Source of the DNA: Armatimonadota bacterium
Lineage (GTDB): Bacteria; Armatimonadota; UBA5829; DTJY01
DNA length: 64,000 nt
Assembly: GCA_023511795.1 (NCBI GenBank)
Contig: JAIMAU010000010.1
Span: 1 to 64,000 of the forward strand
Direction: 5' to 3'
Shown here: positions 37,339-46,452 of the stretch, piece by piece
Layout: the number at the start of each line of letters is the position of its first letter
Position numbering within the stretch: the first letter of the stretch is position 1
The notes under the pieces: generated by a model
Seen by the model: only the letters and a program-made list of their open reading frames with translations
Databases searched by the model: none
Told to the model about the DNA's origin: nothing
Translations under genes and position numbers: made by a program

Positions 37339-38877
37339 ATGAATACATTGTATGCCGTCGGATGCGTCATAGCATCCCTGGCGATTGTCTTGCTGGGATT
37401 CGTTTTCTGTGTTCTTCCAGCAAGGCGCAAAGCGGAAGAACAGTTATCGGAAGCTCAGAGGATTAGAGAGCAAGCCGAAAAGGATATCGAGACAAAAAAG
37501 AAAGAGATCCTTCTTGAGGCAAAAGATGAAGCCTACAAACTCAGAGCAGAGATCGAAAGGGAAAATCGCGAAAAGCGAGCTGAAATACAGAGGTTAGAGC
37601 GAAGGCTGACGCAGAAAGAAGAATCCCTGGATCGCAGGTTGGATAACCTGGAGAAAAGGGAGAAAGCATTAAGTGTAAGGGAACAAGAAAACGCCAAAAT
37701 AAGAGAAGAGTTAAACAGCATTTTGGAAAAACAGCGTGCGGAGCTTCAGCGCATAGCTGGGCTTACTACGGAAGAGGCAAAAAACCTCCTATTAAAAATG
37801 GTCGAGGAGGAGTCTCGTCATGAGGCCGCCAAGCTGATACGTGACATAGAAGCCCAAGCTCGTGAAGAAGCTGAAAAACGTGCGCGCGATATTATTACGC
37901 TTGCAGTTCAGCGCTGTGCAGTTGACCAAACTTCAGAAACGACGGTCTCGGTGGTGCCCCTGCCTAACGATGAGATGAAGGGCAGGATCATTGGCCGTGA
38001 AGGAAGAAACATACGAGCATTTGAGACACTCACCGGCGTGGACCTAATCATTGACGACACGCCAGAAGCCGTCGTACTTTCTGCGTTCGATCCAGTTCGC
38101 AGAGAAATCGCGCGAATTGCATTAAGTAACCTAATATCGGACGGGCGCATTCACCCAGGGCGAATCGAGGAAACAGTTGCAAAAGCAACAGCTGAGGTCG
38201 AGGAGCAAATACGACAAGCAGGTGAGCATGCGGTATTTGAGACAGGTGTTACTGCTCTCGACCCTGAGATTGTGAAGCTACTCGGGAAACTAAAGTTCCG
38301 CACAAGTTATGGCCAGAATGTCCTTGACCATTCCATCGAAGTGTCCCATCTTGCAGGTGCAATGGCGGCCGAACTTGGCGCAAACGTGTTGCTTGCTCGA
38401 CGGGCAGGACTTCTGCACGATTTAGGGAAGGCAGTGGATTTTGAGGTTGAGGGGCCGCATGCGGTCATCAGTGCGGATATCTGCCATCGGTATAATGAGC
38501 ATCCAGAGGTGGTTCATGCAGTCAAAGCACATCATTCGGATGAAGAACCCGAAACCATTGAGGCTGTTCTTGTATCGGTAGCAGACGCCATCTCAGCGTC
38601 AAGGCCTGGCGCTCGGCGTGAAACCCTGGAAACTTATGTTAAGCGTCTACAGAGGCTGGAGACAATTGCGGACTCCTTTGCCGGTGTTGAAAAGACGTAT
38701 GCTGTGCAGGCGGGGCGGGAAATCCGAGTGCTTGTAAAGCCGCAGGAAATTGACGACCTTGCCGCGGCAAAGCTAGCCCGCGATACTGCTAGGAAAATCG
38801 AGGAAGAAATGGAATACCCCGGCCAAATCAAGGTCACCGTTATTCGCGAAACGAGGGCTGTGGAGTATGCCAAGTAA
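37339..38877 (+). CDS. rny: Ribonuclease Y
   Basis: A 512-residue membrane-anchored endoribonuclease that starts mRNA decay. Domain order: one N-terminal helix (residues about 5-25), a long coiled coil (26-190, rich in EKR), a KH domain (about 205-265, [21 protein letters not shown]), and an HD domain (about 330-425) with [23 protein letters not shown] and HHSDEEPE. Length and order match the family. ATG has GGAGAGGAGG upstream. ymdB follows within 20 bases. Confidence 0.97.
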   Translation: MNTLYAVGCVIASLAIVLLGFVFCVLPARRKAEEQLSEAQRIREQAEKDIETKKKEILLEAKDEAYKLRAEIERENREKRAEIQRLERRLTQKEESLDRRLDNLEKREKALSVREQENAKIREELNSILEKQRAELQRIAGLTTEEAKNLLLKMVEEESRHEAAKLIRDIEAQAREEAEKRARDIITLAVQRCAVDQTSETTVSVVPLPNDEMKGRIIGREGRNIRAFETLTGVDLIIDDTPEAVVLSAFDPVRREIARIALSNLISDGRIHPGRIEETVAKATAEVEEQIRQAGEHAVFETGVTALDPEIVKLLGKLKFRTSYGQNVLDHSIEVSHLAGAMAAELGANVLLARRAGLLHDLGKAVDFEVEGPHAVISADICHRYNEHPEVVHAVKAHHSDEEPETIEAVLVSVADAISASRPGARRETLETYVKRLQRLETIADSFAGVEKTYAVQAGREIRVLVKPQEIDDLAAAKLARDTARKIEEEMEYPGQIKVTVIRETRAVEYAK

Positions 38878-38895
38878 AAGTCTGGAGGCAGCTGC

Positions 38896-39681
38896 TTGCG
38901 GCTTCTGTTTATAGGAGATATAGTGGGAAGGCCGGGACGAGAGGCCGTTTCTCAGTTGCTACCGGCACTAAGAGAAGAATACTCGCCCGATTTCATCGTT
39001 GCGAACGGCGAAAATGCGGCAGGAGGTATGGGAATCACCAAGGAAACTGCCGCCGAGGTCTTCCAATCTGGCGTTGATGTTGTAACCCTTGGCAATCACG
39101 TTTGGTCAAAAAAGGAAGTCTATACTTATCTCGATGAGGAACAGCGTTTGCTTAGGCCGGCGAACTATCCAGTAGGTGCGCCCGGCCGGGGATGGAACAT
39201 ATACCTGACTAAGAGTGGCATTCGCATTGGAGTTATCAATTTATGCGGAAGAATCTTCATGGAAAACCTTGAAGACCCATTTCGGACAGCGGATGCTATA
39301 CTTCTTGAGATCGGTCAGCATACGAATTTAATTTTCATTGATTTCCACGCGGAGGTGACATCAGAGAAAAGTGCTCTAGGATGGTACCTTGACGGCCGCG
39401 TCACTGGCGTGCTCGGCACGCATACCCATGTCCAGACTGCCGATGAGCGAATTCTGCCAGGGGGAACCGCTTTTATAAGTGACGTTGGAATGACTGGCCC
39501 AATAGATTCGGTTATTGGTGTAAAAAAAGAGCTTATTATCTCCAGGTTCATTACGCAAATGCCGACAAAATTTGAGATAGCCGAAGGAAAGGCAATGCTT
39601 TCGGCTGTTCTGGTTGAAGCAGACTGCAGTACCGGGCAGGCATTGAGCGTTACGAGAATCCAAAGAAACCAGTCGGCATAG
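38896..39681 (+). CDS. ymdB: YmdB-type metallophosphoesterase
   Basis: A 261-residue cytoplasmic enzyme of the TIGR00282 family, from TTG with TGGAGG six bases ahead. Dinuclear-metal motifs are visible: GDIVGRPGRE (7-16), ANGENAAGG, TLGNHVWSKKEV, FHAEVTSEK and GTHTHVQTADERI. In Bacillus this protein is a 2',3'-cAMP phosphodiesterase that affects biofilm and motility, and its gene often lies next to rny, as here. Confidence 0.93.
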   Translation: MRLLFIGDIVGRPGREAVSQLLPALREEYSPDFIVANGENAAGGMGITKETAAEVFQSGVDVVTLGNHVWSKKEVYTYLDEEQRLLRPANYPVGAPGRGWNIYLTKSGIRIGVINLCGRIFMENLEDPFRTADAILLEIGQHTNLIFIDFHAEVTSEKSALGWYLDGRVTGVLGTHTHVQTADERILPGGTAFISDVGMTGPIDSVIGVKKELIISRFITQMPTKFEIAEGKAMLSAVLVEADCSTGQALSVTRIQRNQSA

Positions 39682-39758
39682 GGAACCGAAGTAGTGCGGT
39701 TGGCAGTCGAATACATGGGCGTTTTACTAAAAAACGATTGAGGTGTGAGTTAGTCAAA

Positions 39759-40667
39759 ATGTGGACATTATTGACAAATCGAAGAGTAAGCGCTGTCCTT
39801 TTGCTCGGCGTTGTGATTTTCTGCAGAGCATGCACATCTGCGCTAGCTCAGTTTTTCGAAGAAGAAGGTTTGGTGCTCTACAATGGCGACCCAGCAGACC
39901 AGGCAGGTTTGAAAATAGGCAGTTGGGGCAGTGGAAAATATGAGGAAAACCCCCGCCTCGCCTTCAGCGGAAGGTTCTCGATAAAGGTTAGCGGACGTAG
40001 CCTGTATGATGGTGTTAGGTTGGACTTTCAGGATGCCCCAGACATCACGGCCTATTATAATGACAAGAACGGCTATATCCAGCTTATAGCCAGGTTCCGC
40101 GTGCAGGGCGAAGACACTACATATGGCTACAGTAGCACATATGGCACGAGTTCTTCTGCTACCAAACCAATTCGGAGGGTCAGGGTTGCCATGACCCTTA
40201 ACGGAGAATGGGTGGAGGGCCAAGTGCCCCTCTCAGCATGCCAGGTCGGTGAAGATGGATGGATGCGCATTTCAATTCCATTTGCGGCATTGAAAGCTAA
40301 TAATGGTTTAAAAGAGGCTAGGTTGAAGCGCTTGGTGATTACTGGTGACGGCAATGAATCTTTCTACATTGGCGCAATCCGGGTAATCACCGACAATTCT
40401 GAAATTCAGGTATTCCCCAACGAAGACCAGTACGTCGCGGTTGGAGATGACGTCATGTTCAGGGCTTCTTGTAATCCGGGGGCAGCAGCGGTAAAGTATT
40501 CATGGGATTTTGATGCTTCAGATGGTATTCAAGAGGATGCCGTGGGTGAGCTTGTCTATCATAAGTACCGAAAATCTGGTGAATACACGGTTACTCTGAC
40601 AATATCTGATCTTTTCGGTGTTAAAAAGAGCGTTAGCACCCAATCAAAGGTAACCGTCTACGACTAG
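39759..40667 (+). CDS. Exported protein with C-terminal PKD domain
   Basis: A 302-residue protein with signal peptide (VSAVLLLGVVIFCRACTSALAQ). Residues about 30-210 are a jelly-roll-like beta domain (KIGSWGSGKYEENPRLAFSGRFSIKVSGRS...) that resembles carbohydrate-binding modules. Residues about 215-302 form a PKD fold: YSWDFDASDGIQ, then YRKSGEYTVTLTISDLFGVK. No catalytic domain is visible, so it probably binds a surface polymer. ATG 39759 is favoured because the signal begins there; TTG 39738 is in frame. Confidence 0.75.
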   Translation: MWTLLTNRRVSAVLLLGVVIFCRACTSALAQFFEEEGLVLYNGDPADQAGLKIGSWGSGKYEENPRLAFSGRFSIKVSGRSLYDGVRLDFQDAPDITAYYNDKNGYIQLIARFRVQGEDTTYGYSSTYGTSSSATKPIRRVRVAMTLNGEWVEGQVPLSACQVGEDGWMRISIPFAALKANNGLKEARLKRLVITGDGNESFYIGAIRVITDNSEIQVFPNEDQYVAVGDDVMFRASCNPGAAAVKYSWDFDASDGIQEDAVGELVYHKYRKSGEYTVTLTISDLFGVKKSVSTQSKVTVYD

Positions 40668-40672
40668 GTGAT

Positions 40673-41545
40673 GTGTTGATAGCCACGATTCTTCAAGCAA
40701 TGCGGCCGCGACAATGGTCGAAAAACCTGTTCGTGTTTGCCGGCCTGCTTTTTACTTTGGATCGCCAGCACCCTGTTTCTGATTACGCTAAGGTCGTGCT
40801 GGCTTTTGCCTTGTTCTGCATTTTGTCTGGGAGTGTGTACATAGTAAACGATATCTTAGATGTAGAACGTGACCGGCTGCATGAGAAAAAATCACAGAGG
40901 CCCATTGCATCTGGCAGGCTAGCTATTCGAACAGCGTGGATTGTGGCCACGCTCCTCTGCATAGGAAGTTTGATACTCTCCTTCGCACTTGACTTTAGGT
41001 TTGGTAGCATTAGCCTTGCGTATCTAGGACTTATAACAGCTTACTCACTTGGGCTAAAAAAGATAGTTATCCTGGACGTTTTAGTAATCGCGGGTGGGTT
41101 CGTTCTTCGAGCGGCAGCAGGGGCGGCGGCAATCAGTGTGTCAGTGTCTCCTTGGCTGTTTGTCTGCACAGTGCTTCTTGCCTTATTTCTTGGACTAGCC
41201 AAGCGACGGCAGGAGCTTCTAGTTGTCCAAAAAGCACAAGAACATAGGCCAGTGTTGGAGCAGTACTCGATTCCACTTCTCGACCAATTAATCAATATCG
41301 TCGCTTCTACAACAATCACGGCTTATGCGTTGTACACCTTTTTCTCGAGAACTGGAGCCGCACATCCCTACATGATGGTCACATTGCCTTTTGTCATATA
41401 TGGCGTCTTCAGATATCTGTTCCTAATCCACAACAATTCGGGTGCCGAAAGCCCGGAAACATTGGTAATTACAGACAAACCTCTTCTGGTTTGTATTATC
41501 CTATGGGCTCTAGCTGCTGGCCTCATAATTGGTTTAGGAAAATAG
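40673..41545 (+). CDS. UbiA-type prenyltransferase (decaprenyl-phosphate phosphoribosyltransferase-like)
   Basis: A 290-residue polytopic membrane enzyme. Motifs RPRQWSKNLFVFAGLLF (11-27), NDILDVERDRLHEKKSQRPIASG (about 60-82) and a second helix-loop with YSLGLKKIVILDV fit the UbiA family branch that transfers phosphoribose to decaprenyl phosphate (arabinan precursor pathway). True substrate unproven. The start GTG 40673 overlaps an AGGTGA ribosome site; TTG 40676 would have a better distance. Five bases after the PKD-protein stop. Confidence 0.8.
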   Translation: MLIATILQAMRPRQWSKNLFVFAGLLFTLDRQHPVSDYAKVVLAFALFCILSGSVYIVNDILDVERDRLHEKKSQRPIASGRLAIRTAWIVATLLCIGSLILSFALDFRFGSISLAYLGLITAYSLGLKKIVILDVLVIAGGFVLRAAAGAAAISVSVSPWLFVCTVLLALFLGLAKRRQELLVVQKAQEHRPVLEQYSIPLLDQLINIVASTTITAYALYTFFSRTGAAHPYMMVTLPFVIYGVFRYLFLIHNNSGAESPETLVITDKPLLVCIILWALAAGLIIGLGK

Positions 41546-41628
41546 ATAAGCTTATGTAAAATTTTCCTCGTTTATGCCTTGCTTCTGCTTAGAGCTTCTA
41601 AATTAGCATCTTTATAAACCTTCATTGC

Positions 41629-41657
41629 TTGACAAACGAGTAGCAATCCTGTAATAT
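41629..41657 (+). promoter_or_regulatory. Sigma-70 promoter of the BlaI-like regulator
   Basis: TTGACA (41629-41634), exactly 17 bases, TAATAT (41652-41657). The predicted transcript starts about 60 bases before the ATG. The rest of the 180-base gap shows no gene. Confidence 0.7.
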
Positions 41658-41725
41658 ATTGCCATGCAAACGATTTCACAGATAACCTAAAAGTTGCTGT
41701 TTTCCAATTGAAAGGAGAAGTACTA

Positions 41726-42169
41726 ATGTCTTTAGTAGATCGCCTATACAAGGCAGTAAAAAAAGACGATAAAGCTGAAGGCGGGGCGCCAGCAGTTTCT
41801 ACTTACTCCCTTGGGGAGCTCGAAGCACAAATCCTCGATGTAATTTGGGACCTTGAGCCACCCGTCAATAGTACTCAAGTATTCAAGATAATGTATCCTA
41901 AACGCGAACTTTCTTACTCTACCATCATGCTTACAATGGCAAAGCTTGCCAAGAAGGGCATACTAACACAAACGAAAACAGGCGATAAGAAGACCGACGC
42001 TTTCGTGTACACGCCAAACATCACTCGCGAGCAGATGGGCAAACTGCTCCTAGATGAGGTTTGTCGGAAGGTTCTCGGTAAGCCATTATATAAAGCAGTA
42101 CGTGACCTCCTCCCTGATTACTCAGAAGAGGAACTCAGGAAAATTGAAACTGCCCTCCGCGATGAGTAA
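41726..42169 (+). CDS. BlaI/MecI/CopY family transcriptional repressor-like protein
   Basis: A 147-residue DNA-binding protein with AAAGGAGAA eight bases upstream of the ATG (a TTG 18 bases earlier is less likely). The winged helix is YSLGELEAQILDVIWDLEPPVNSTQVFKIMYPKRELSYSTIMLTMAKLAKKGIL in pieces over residues about 28-85, with LSYSTIMLTMAKL as the recognition helix; the C-terminal helices would dimerise. The N-terminal 25 residues are charged and Ala/Gly rich, longer than usual. No BlaR1-type sensor protease or beta-lactamase is adjacent, so its target is unknown. Confidence 0.82.
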   Translation: MSLVDRLYKAVKKDDKAEGGAPAVSTYSLGELEAQILDVIWDLEPPVNSTQVFKIMYPKRELSYSTIMLTMAKLAKKGILTQTKTGDKKTDAFVYTPNITREQMGKLLLDEVCRKVLGKPLYKAVRDLLPDYSEEELRKIETALRDE

Positions 42170-42181
42170 TTTCTAGAGCAG

Positions 42182-42199
42182 CACGGTTTTGCAACCGTG
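42182..42199 (+). other. Perfect 7-bp hairpin after the BlaI-like gene
   Basis: CACGGTT, loop TTGC, AACCGTG, twelve bases after the stop codon. No T-run follows; the true terminator comes 38 bases later. It may protect the mRNA end. Confidence 0.45.
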
Positions 42200-42236
42200 G
42201 CTACTTAGATAACTAGAACCAAAGCCATTGACCAAT

Positions 42237-42271
42237 CGGCCATCTGCTAAATAGATGGCCGGTTATTTTTT
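42237..42271 (+). terminator. Intrinsic terminator of the BlaI-like gene
   Basis: Stem CGGCCATCT / AGATGGCCG with loop GCTAAAT, followed by GTTATTTTTT. A nine-pair stem with U-tract is a strong Rho-independent signal and separates the two regulator genes. Confidence 0.8.
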
Positions 42272-42293
42272 CTAACCTTTAATTAATTAGCTA

Positions 42294-42322
42294 TTGACAA
42301 ATTAGTGTTCTACCGATATACT
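42294..42322 (+). promoter_or_regulatory. Near-consensus sigma-70 promoter of the HTH gene
   Basis: TTGACA (42294-42299), 17 bases, TATACT (42317-42322). One mismatch in total from the consensus hexamers, implying strong expression unless repressed. Confidence 0.75.
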
Positions 42323-42331
42323 TTTAATGGT

Positions 42332-42343
42332 AGACAGATGTCT
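42332..42343. promoter_or_regulatory. Small palindrome at the predicted transcript start
   Basis: AGACA-GA-TGTCT lies nine bases after the -10 of the HTH gene and ahead of its ribosome site. Its position suits autoregulation by the encoded regulator; inference only. Confidence 0.35.
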
Positions 42344-42367
42344 CCTATTTTATCCCAGGAGGGCCAA

Positions 42368-42934
42368 ATGTCCAGAGAATTGTGTCCAAAGAACAACGCT
42401 AGAACGCTAATTGGCAAGCGGCAAATGCATCCCGAGGTTATGGAAGTAATCGCCGATGTTTTACTTGCCTGTCATGCTGAGCGGAATCCTGACTGCCCTA
42501 CTTATACAGAGCGGCAACTCCTCAGGAAGTGTCGCAAGGCGGCTTCCCTGCCTGAAGGGTTTACATATGGTTCCGCCGAGGTAGATTCAGACGAACTATT
42601 TAATATCGAAATGTCTTTAGTAAGCCACCATACACGAATGTCCTCGTCTGAGAAGCGTGCTTGGCAATTGTATGCCATTGGTTACAATTTTAAGGAAATT
42701 GCAAAACTTATGGGTGTAAGCCAGCCGACCGCTGTTAGATTTGTTCGTTCAGCCGCTCGCAGGGCAGATGCTGATGACTCCAGGTATAAAGGCTTGCGCA
42801 GCGTATACCGTCAAGAGACGAGAAAGTATATATATCACAAGCCAAAGCACTGTGATGAACGCCACTGTGAAAAGCTTGGCTACTGCCGATTTGCACTTCG
42901 CGGAAAAAGCATTTTCGAAGAAGGCGCACTTTAG
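42368..42934 (+). CDS. HTH protein of unrecognised family with Cys/His-rich tail
   Basis: A 188-residue basic protein. ATG 42368 has AGGAGG five bases upstream; earlier in-frame starts overlap the promoter. Residues about 103-146 (SSSEKRAWQLYAIGYNFKEIAKLMGVSQPTAV) form a helix-turn-helix of the sigma-70 region 4/LuxR type. Residues about 163-183 include HCDERHCEKLGYC, a possible zinc knuckle. The N-terminal part (ERNPDCPTYTERQLLRKCRKAASLPEG) is helical. No region 2, so it is not a sigma factor. Target unknown; it stands alone between the BlaI-like gene and a flavoprotein. Confidence 0.75.
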   Translation: MSRELCPKNNARTLIGKRQMHPEVMEVIADVLLACHAERNPDCPTYTERQLLRKCRKAASLPEGFTYGSAEVDSDELFNIEMSLVSHHTRMSSSEKRAWQLYAIGYNFKEIAKLMGVSQPTAVRFVRSAARRADADDSRYKGLRSVYRQETRKYIYHKPKHCDERHCEKLGYCRFALRGKSIFEEGAL

Positions 42935-43019
42935 ATTGCCATTAGAATTGCCTGCGTGCGTTGACACCTTTCTGCTACTCCGTTATAGTTAACCGTAAGG
43001 AATTGGAAAGGGATTAGAT

Positions 43020-44762
43020 ATGCTAGAGCTTGAGGCTGACGTAATAGTAATTGGTGCTGGCGGCGCAGGATTGAGGGCAGCTGTTGCAGCCAAAGAAGCG
43101 GGTGCCGACGTGCTTGTTTTAGAAAAAGGCATTGCTGGCAAGAGTGGGTGCACCCAAAATTCTGCTTCAGACTGGATGGCATATGGAGCAGCATTCGGCC
43201 ATGCCGACCAGAGGGACAATCCGCACGAACACTGGCTCGATATAATGATAAAGGGCGCATTAGTTGCGCGCCCTGAACTTGCACGCAGGATTGCTTATGA
43301 ATCACCCCAGAGGCTGCTTGACCTTGAACGATGGGGAGCGTCGTTCGACAAGAAAGATGGCAAGTTTGTGCAAATACTTTCCGACGGCGCACGCTTTCCC
43401 AGGGCATGTGGGAAGGGAACAAACACCGGGCCCGAAATCGAGCGTGTTCTGCTAGAAAGAGCACGCGACCTTGGCGTTAGGTTTGTAGAAGGAATTATGA
43501 CCGCCGACTTAATTATGGCCGGGGAGCAGCCCGGTCGGGTAATTGGGTGTTGGGGAATTACTGAAGGTGGTAGAGAGTTGGCGGTGTTCGGCGCCCCAGC
43601 CATCATATTAGCTACAGGTGGCGCGGGCGAGCTGTACTCCTTCAATGTTTTTCCTGAAGACATGACTGGCGATGGCATGGCGATGGCATACAGAGCAGGG
43701 GCGGAGCTTGTGAACATGGAATTCATACAAATCGGTCCTTGCATCATCCATCCGTTAAAGTTTGCCCTTTCTGGTGTTTTCTGGCGAATGAACCCTCGTC
43801 TTTTAAACGGCAATGGTGAGGAATTCCTGTCGAAACGCATCCCAAAGGGCATTAACATTGGGAATGCACTTACACTAAAAGGAGTTTCATTCCCGTTTAG
43901 TGTTCGAAATGAATCCATGTACATAGATATCGCTGTCTACGAGGAGATTGTAACAGGCGTGCCAGGCCTTCATGGTGGAGTTTATCTCGATATCTCGCAC
44001 AACTCATCAGCCGAAATCGAAACAAGAGCTCGCGTGCCCTTTGAGCATCTTTTGGCACGTGGCATCGACATCAGGAAGGAACCAGTGGAGTTCGCACCGA
44101 GCGTTCAGCACTTCAATGGCGGTGTGCTTATTGACGAGCGGGCATCAACCAAGATTAAGGGTCTTTATGCGTGCGGTGAAGTGGCAGGCGGACAGCACGG
44201 AGCTGACCGTCCTGGAGGAAATGCGCTTGCAGATTCGCAAGTCTTTGGGGCAATTGCTGGTGCCGAAGCGGCGAATTATGCCATCGGACAGAAAGTTCAG
44301 CCAGAATTAGTCAAGGTGATAGTTGAACAGCAAGTTCGATCTTATCAAGCGGTTCCAGTGAATGAGCAGATTGAATGGGAGGCATTGCTCACGTCAATTC
44401 AAAGAGCGATGTGGAGAAACGTATCCGTCGTCCGGACAGAGTCGAGATTAGGCATGATGGAGGCCTCAATCAGAGAAGCAAAATCTATTTTAGCCAAAGC
44501 CAGGCCGGCTGATATGCGTCGCTATTTTGAGATGCGGAACATAATTGATGTTTGCCATATGATTGTAACGGCTGCCAGGGCGAGAACTGAGAGCCGAGGA
44601 ACCCACTATCGAGCTGACTATCCTAGAAGAGACGATGGCAACTGGCTTAAACAAATAATTCTAACGCGCGCTGATAAAAAGCCGCATGTCAGCATGGAGA
44701 GGATTGAGGTCCCTAACGATATTATCGACGGTCTTCGAACAGGAACATTAGTGATGGATTAG
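43020..44762 (+). CDS. SdhA/fumarate-reductase-type flavoprotein
   Basis: A 580-residue cytoplasmic FAD enzyme with GGAAAGGGA upstream of its ATG. FAD motif VIGAGGAGLRAAVAAKEAGADVLVLEK at residues 9-35 (in part), SGCTQNSAS, and the C-terminal HFNGGVLID...GLYACGEVAGGQHGADRPGGNALADSQVFG (about 360-410) place it with succinate dehydrogenase, fumarate reductase and L-aspartate oxidase flavoproteins. No iron-sulphur or membrane-anchor subunit is nearby, and no nadA/nadC, so the partner and substrate cannot be stated. It precedes eda-kdgK but runs opposite to them. Confidence 0.85.
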   Translation: MLELEADVIVIGAGGAGLRAAVAAKEAGADVLVLEKGIAGKSGCTQNSASDWMAYGAAFGHADQRDNPHEHWLDIMIKGALVARPELARRIAYESPQRLLDLERWGASFDKKDGKFVQILSDGARFPRACGKGTNTGPEIERVLLERARDLGVRFVEGIMTADLIMAGEQPGRVIGCWGITEGGRELAVFGAPAIILATGGAGELYSFNVFPEDMTGDGMAMAYRAGAELVNMEFIQIGPCIIHPLKFALSGVFWRMNPRLLNGNGEEFLSKRIPKGINIGNALTLKGVSFPFSVRNESMYIDIAVYEEIVTGVPGLHGGVYLDISHNSSAEIETRARVPFEHLLARGIDIRKEPVEFAPSVQHFNGGVLIDERASTKIKGLYACGEVAGGQHGADRPGGNALADSQVFGAIAGAEAANYAIGQKVQPELVKVIVEQQVRSYQAVPVNEQIEWEALLTSIQRAMWRNVSVVRTESRLGMMEASIREAKSILAKARPADMRRYFEMRNIIDVCHMIVTAARARTESRGTHYRADYPRRDDGNWLKQIILTRADKKPHVSMERIEVPNDIIDGLRTGTLVMD

Positions 44763-44765
44763 CTT

Positions 44766-45749
44766 CTACCTTTGTATCCTTATGCCACCTCCTTTTAGAA
44801 GATTCTCAACCTCTTCTAGCGTTGCCCAATTGAGGTCGCCGGGAATTGAATGCTTGAGTGCTGAAAATGCTGCACCATAATCCACGCCTTTACGAACATC
44901 GCCTGTAAGGTATCCGTATATGAAACCGGCTGTGAACGAGTCTCCTGCACCTACGCGGTCTATTAATTCGCAAGGGTATTTCGCACTTTCATAGAGTTCC
45001 CCATGCGAATGTGCAAAGGCAGACCAATTGTTGCGCAAAACTGATAGGTCTTCCCGCAAAGTTATTGCTACAACATCGAACCCAAATTTCTCATGAAGCT
45101 TGATAGCGACATCCTGATAGCTGCTCTCTCGTATGCCAAAAACAATACCTGTGTCTTCCTCTGTGGTAATCAAGAGATCAACAAACTCCATCATCGGCAC
45201 AAGGCAGGCGTTTGCTTCCTCAGGAGTCCACAATTTCTTGCGGTAGTTGACGTCAAAGCTCACCTTTGCACCTGCATCTTTTGCAGCTTTTACAGCCTCC
45301 AAGGTTGCTTCTGCACATGACTTGCTCAATGCGGGCGTGATGCCACTTACGTGGAAAATGCTACATCCTTCGAGTGCTTTTTTCCAGTCGACCTCCCCAG
45401 GAGCGAGCGTGCTAACCGCCGAGCCTGCGCGGTCATATAGAACGCTCGATGGCCTGGGGCTTGCACCAAACTCTAGGAAATAGATGCCGACCCGCCCTGA
45501 TTTTGTCCAGACAATGTGCGAAGTATCGACACCTTGCTCGCGTGCCTTGTTGCGCACCAACCTACCAAGCGGATTGTCTGGTAGCTTGCTAACCCAGCTG
45601 CTTTTGAGTCCAAGCCGGGCAATACCCACCGCTACGTTTAACTCTCCACCGCCAACCTTTAAGTCGAACGAGTTGGCCTGCTCCAATCTGTGGAAGTCTG
45701 GCGGCGAGAGCCTTAGCATTGCCTCACCAAGGGTGACAACATCTGCCAT
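44766..45749 (-). CDS. kdgK: 2-Keto-3-deoxygluconate kinase (PfkB family)
   Basis: A 327-residue sugar kinase of the ribokinase fold. The N-terminal GGGELNVAVGIARLGL (33-48) and the C-terminal DRVGAGDSFTAGF with catalytic Asp270 are in place. LSPP...RLEQANSF near the N-terminus and FDVNYRKKLWTPEEA (165-179) resemble KDG kinases, which make KDPG from KDG. Placement right after the KDPG aldolase gene supports this. AAGGAGA precedes the ATG. Ends four bases from the convergent flavoprotein gene. Confidence 0.88.
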   Translation of the reverse strand: MADVVTLGEAMLRLSPPDFHRLEQANSFDLKVGGGELNVAVGIARLGLKSSWVSKLPDNPLGRLVRNKAREQGVDTSHIVWTKSGRVGIYFLEFGASPRPSSVLYDRAGSAVSTLAPGEVDWKKALEGCSIFHVSGITPALSKSCAEATLEAVKAAKDAGAKVSFDVNYRKKLWTPEEANACLVPMMEFVDLLITTEEDTGIVFGIRESSYQDVAIKLHEKFGFDVVAITLREDLSVLRNNWSAFAHSHGELYESAKYPCELIDRVGAGDSFTAGFIYGYLTGDVRKGVDYGAAFSALKHSIPGDLNWATLEEVENLLKGGGIRIQR

Positions 45750-45787
45750 TTATTCTCTCCTTGAAGTGTGAAGTGTTCCCAGCGTAT

Positions 45788-46435
45788 TTAATCCCTAAAT
45801 TGCTTAACTATTTGCATAAACCTTTGGGCTCGCTCTTTGATTTCTGTGAAATTGCCCTCGTCCATCAATTGTTTGTTAATAAGGTCGCTGCCTACACCTA
45901 GAGCAGAGGCGCCGTTCTCAAGGTATGCCTTCGCTGTATCAAGAGTAACGCCGCCAGTTGGTATGAACTTTACCTCAGGAAGTGGCCCACGAAGGTCTTT
46001 GAGATATGTTGGCCCCATAACGTTAGCTGGGAAGATTTTTACCATATCTGCTCCAGCTTGCCAGGCGGTAACAACTTCGGTTGGAGTCAGTGCTCCCGGA
46101 AATACAGGGGCACCAAGAGACTTAGCTTTGTCAATTACCTCGAGATTTGTGCAAGGACTTACTATAAACTGTGCACCTGCTTGGATTGCATCCTCAGCCA
46201 TTTCGGGCGTAAGAACCGTGCCTGCACCTAATATTACGTCATCTCCAATATTTGCCGAAAGATGCTTGATAATTTCCAGTGCGTTCGGCACAGTAAATGT
46301 AATCTCTATGACGACTACACCGCCTTCCAAGGCTGCCTCGATAGCCTTGAGAATTTTTTCCGCAGATTGTCCTCTTACAATTGCGGCAATTCCGCATTTT
46401 ATTATCTCATCCAAAATCTGCTGTTTGTTCATCAT
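45788..46435 (-). CDS. eda: KDPG/KHG aldolase
   Basis: A 215-residue class I aldolase. Schiff-base lysine is Lys133 in MVKIFPA; the general acid/base is Glu44 in VIEITF, and Thr/Arg phosphate-site pieces are present (AIVRG, TLDTAKAYLENGASALGVGSDL). It splits KDPG to pyruvate and glyceraldehyde-3-phosphate, the last step of uronate and Entner-Doudoroff routes. ATG 46435 has GGAGG at five bases; the frame runs further upstream but overlaps the promoter. kdgK follows after 38 bases. Confidence 0.92.
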   Translation of the reverse strand: MMNKQQILDEIIKCGIAAIVRGQSAEKILKAIEAALEGGVVVIEITFTVPNALEIIKHLSANIGDDVILGAGTVLTPEMAEDAIQAGAQFIVSPCTNLEVIDKAKSLGAPVFPGALTPTEVVTAWQAGADMVKIFPANVMGPTYLKDLRGPLPEVKFIPTGGVTLDTAKAYLENGASALGVGSDLINKQLMDEGNFTEIKERAQRFMQIVKQFRD

Positions 46436-46452
46436 GTTCGCCTCCATCTCGA

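Noticed and set aside
43295-43924. 209-codon minus-strand frame in the flavoprotein gene
   Set aside because: Antisense of a strongly conserved FAD enzyme; no start signal.
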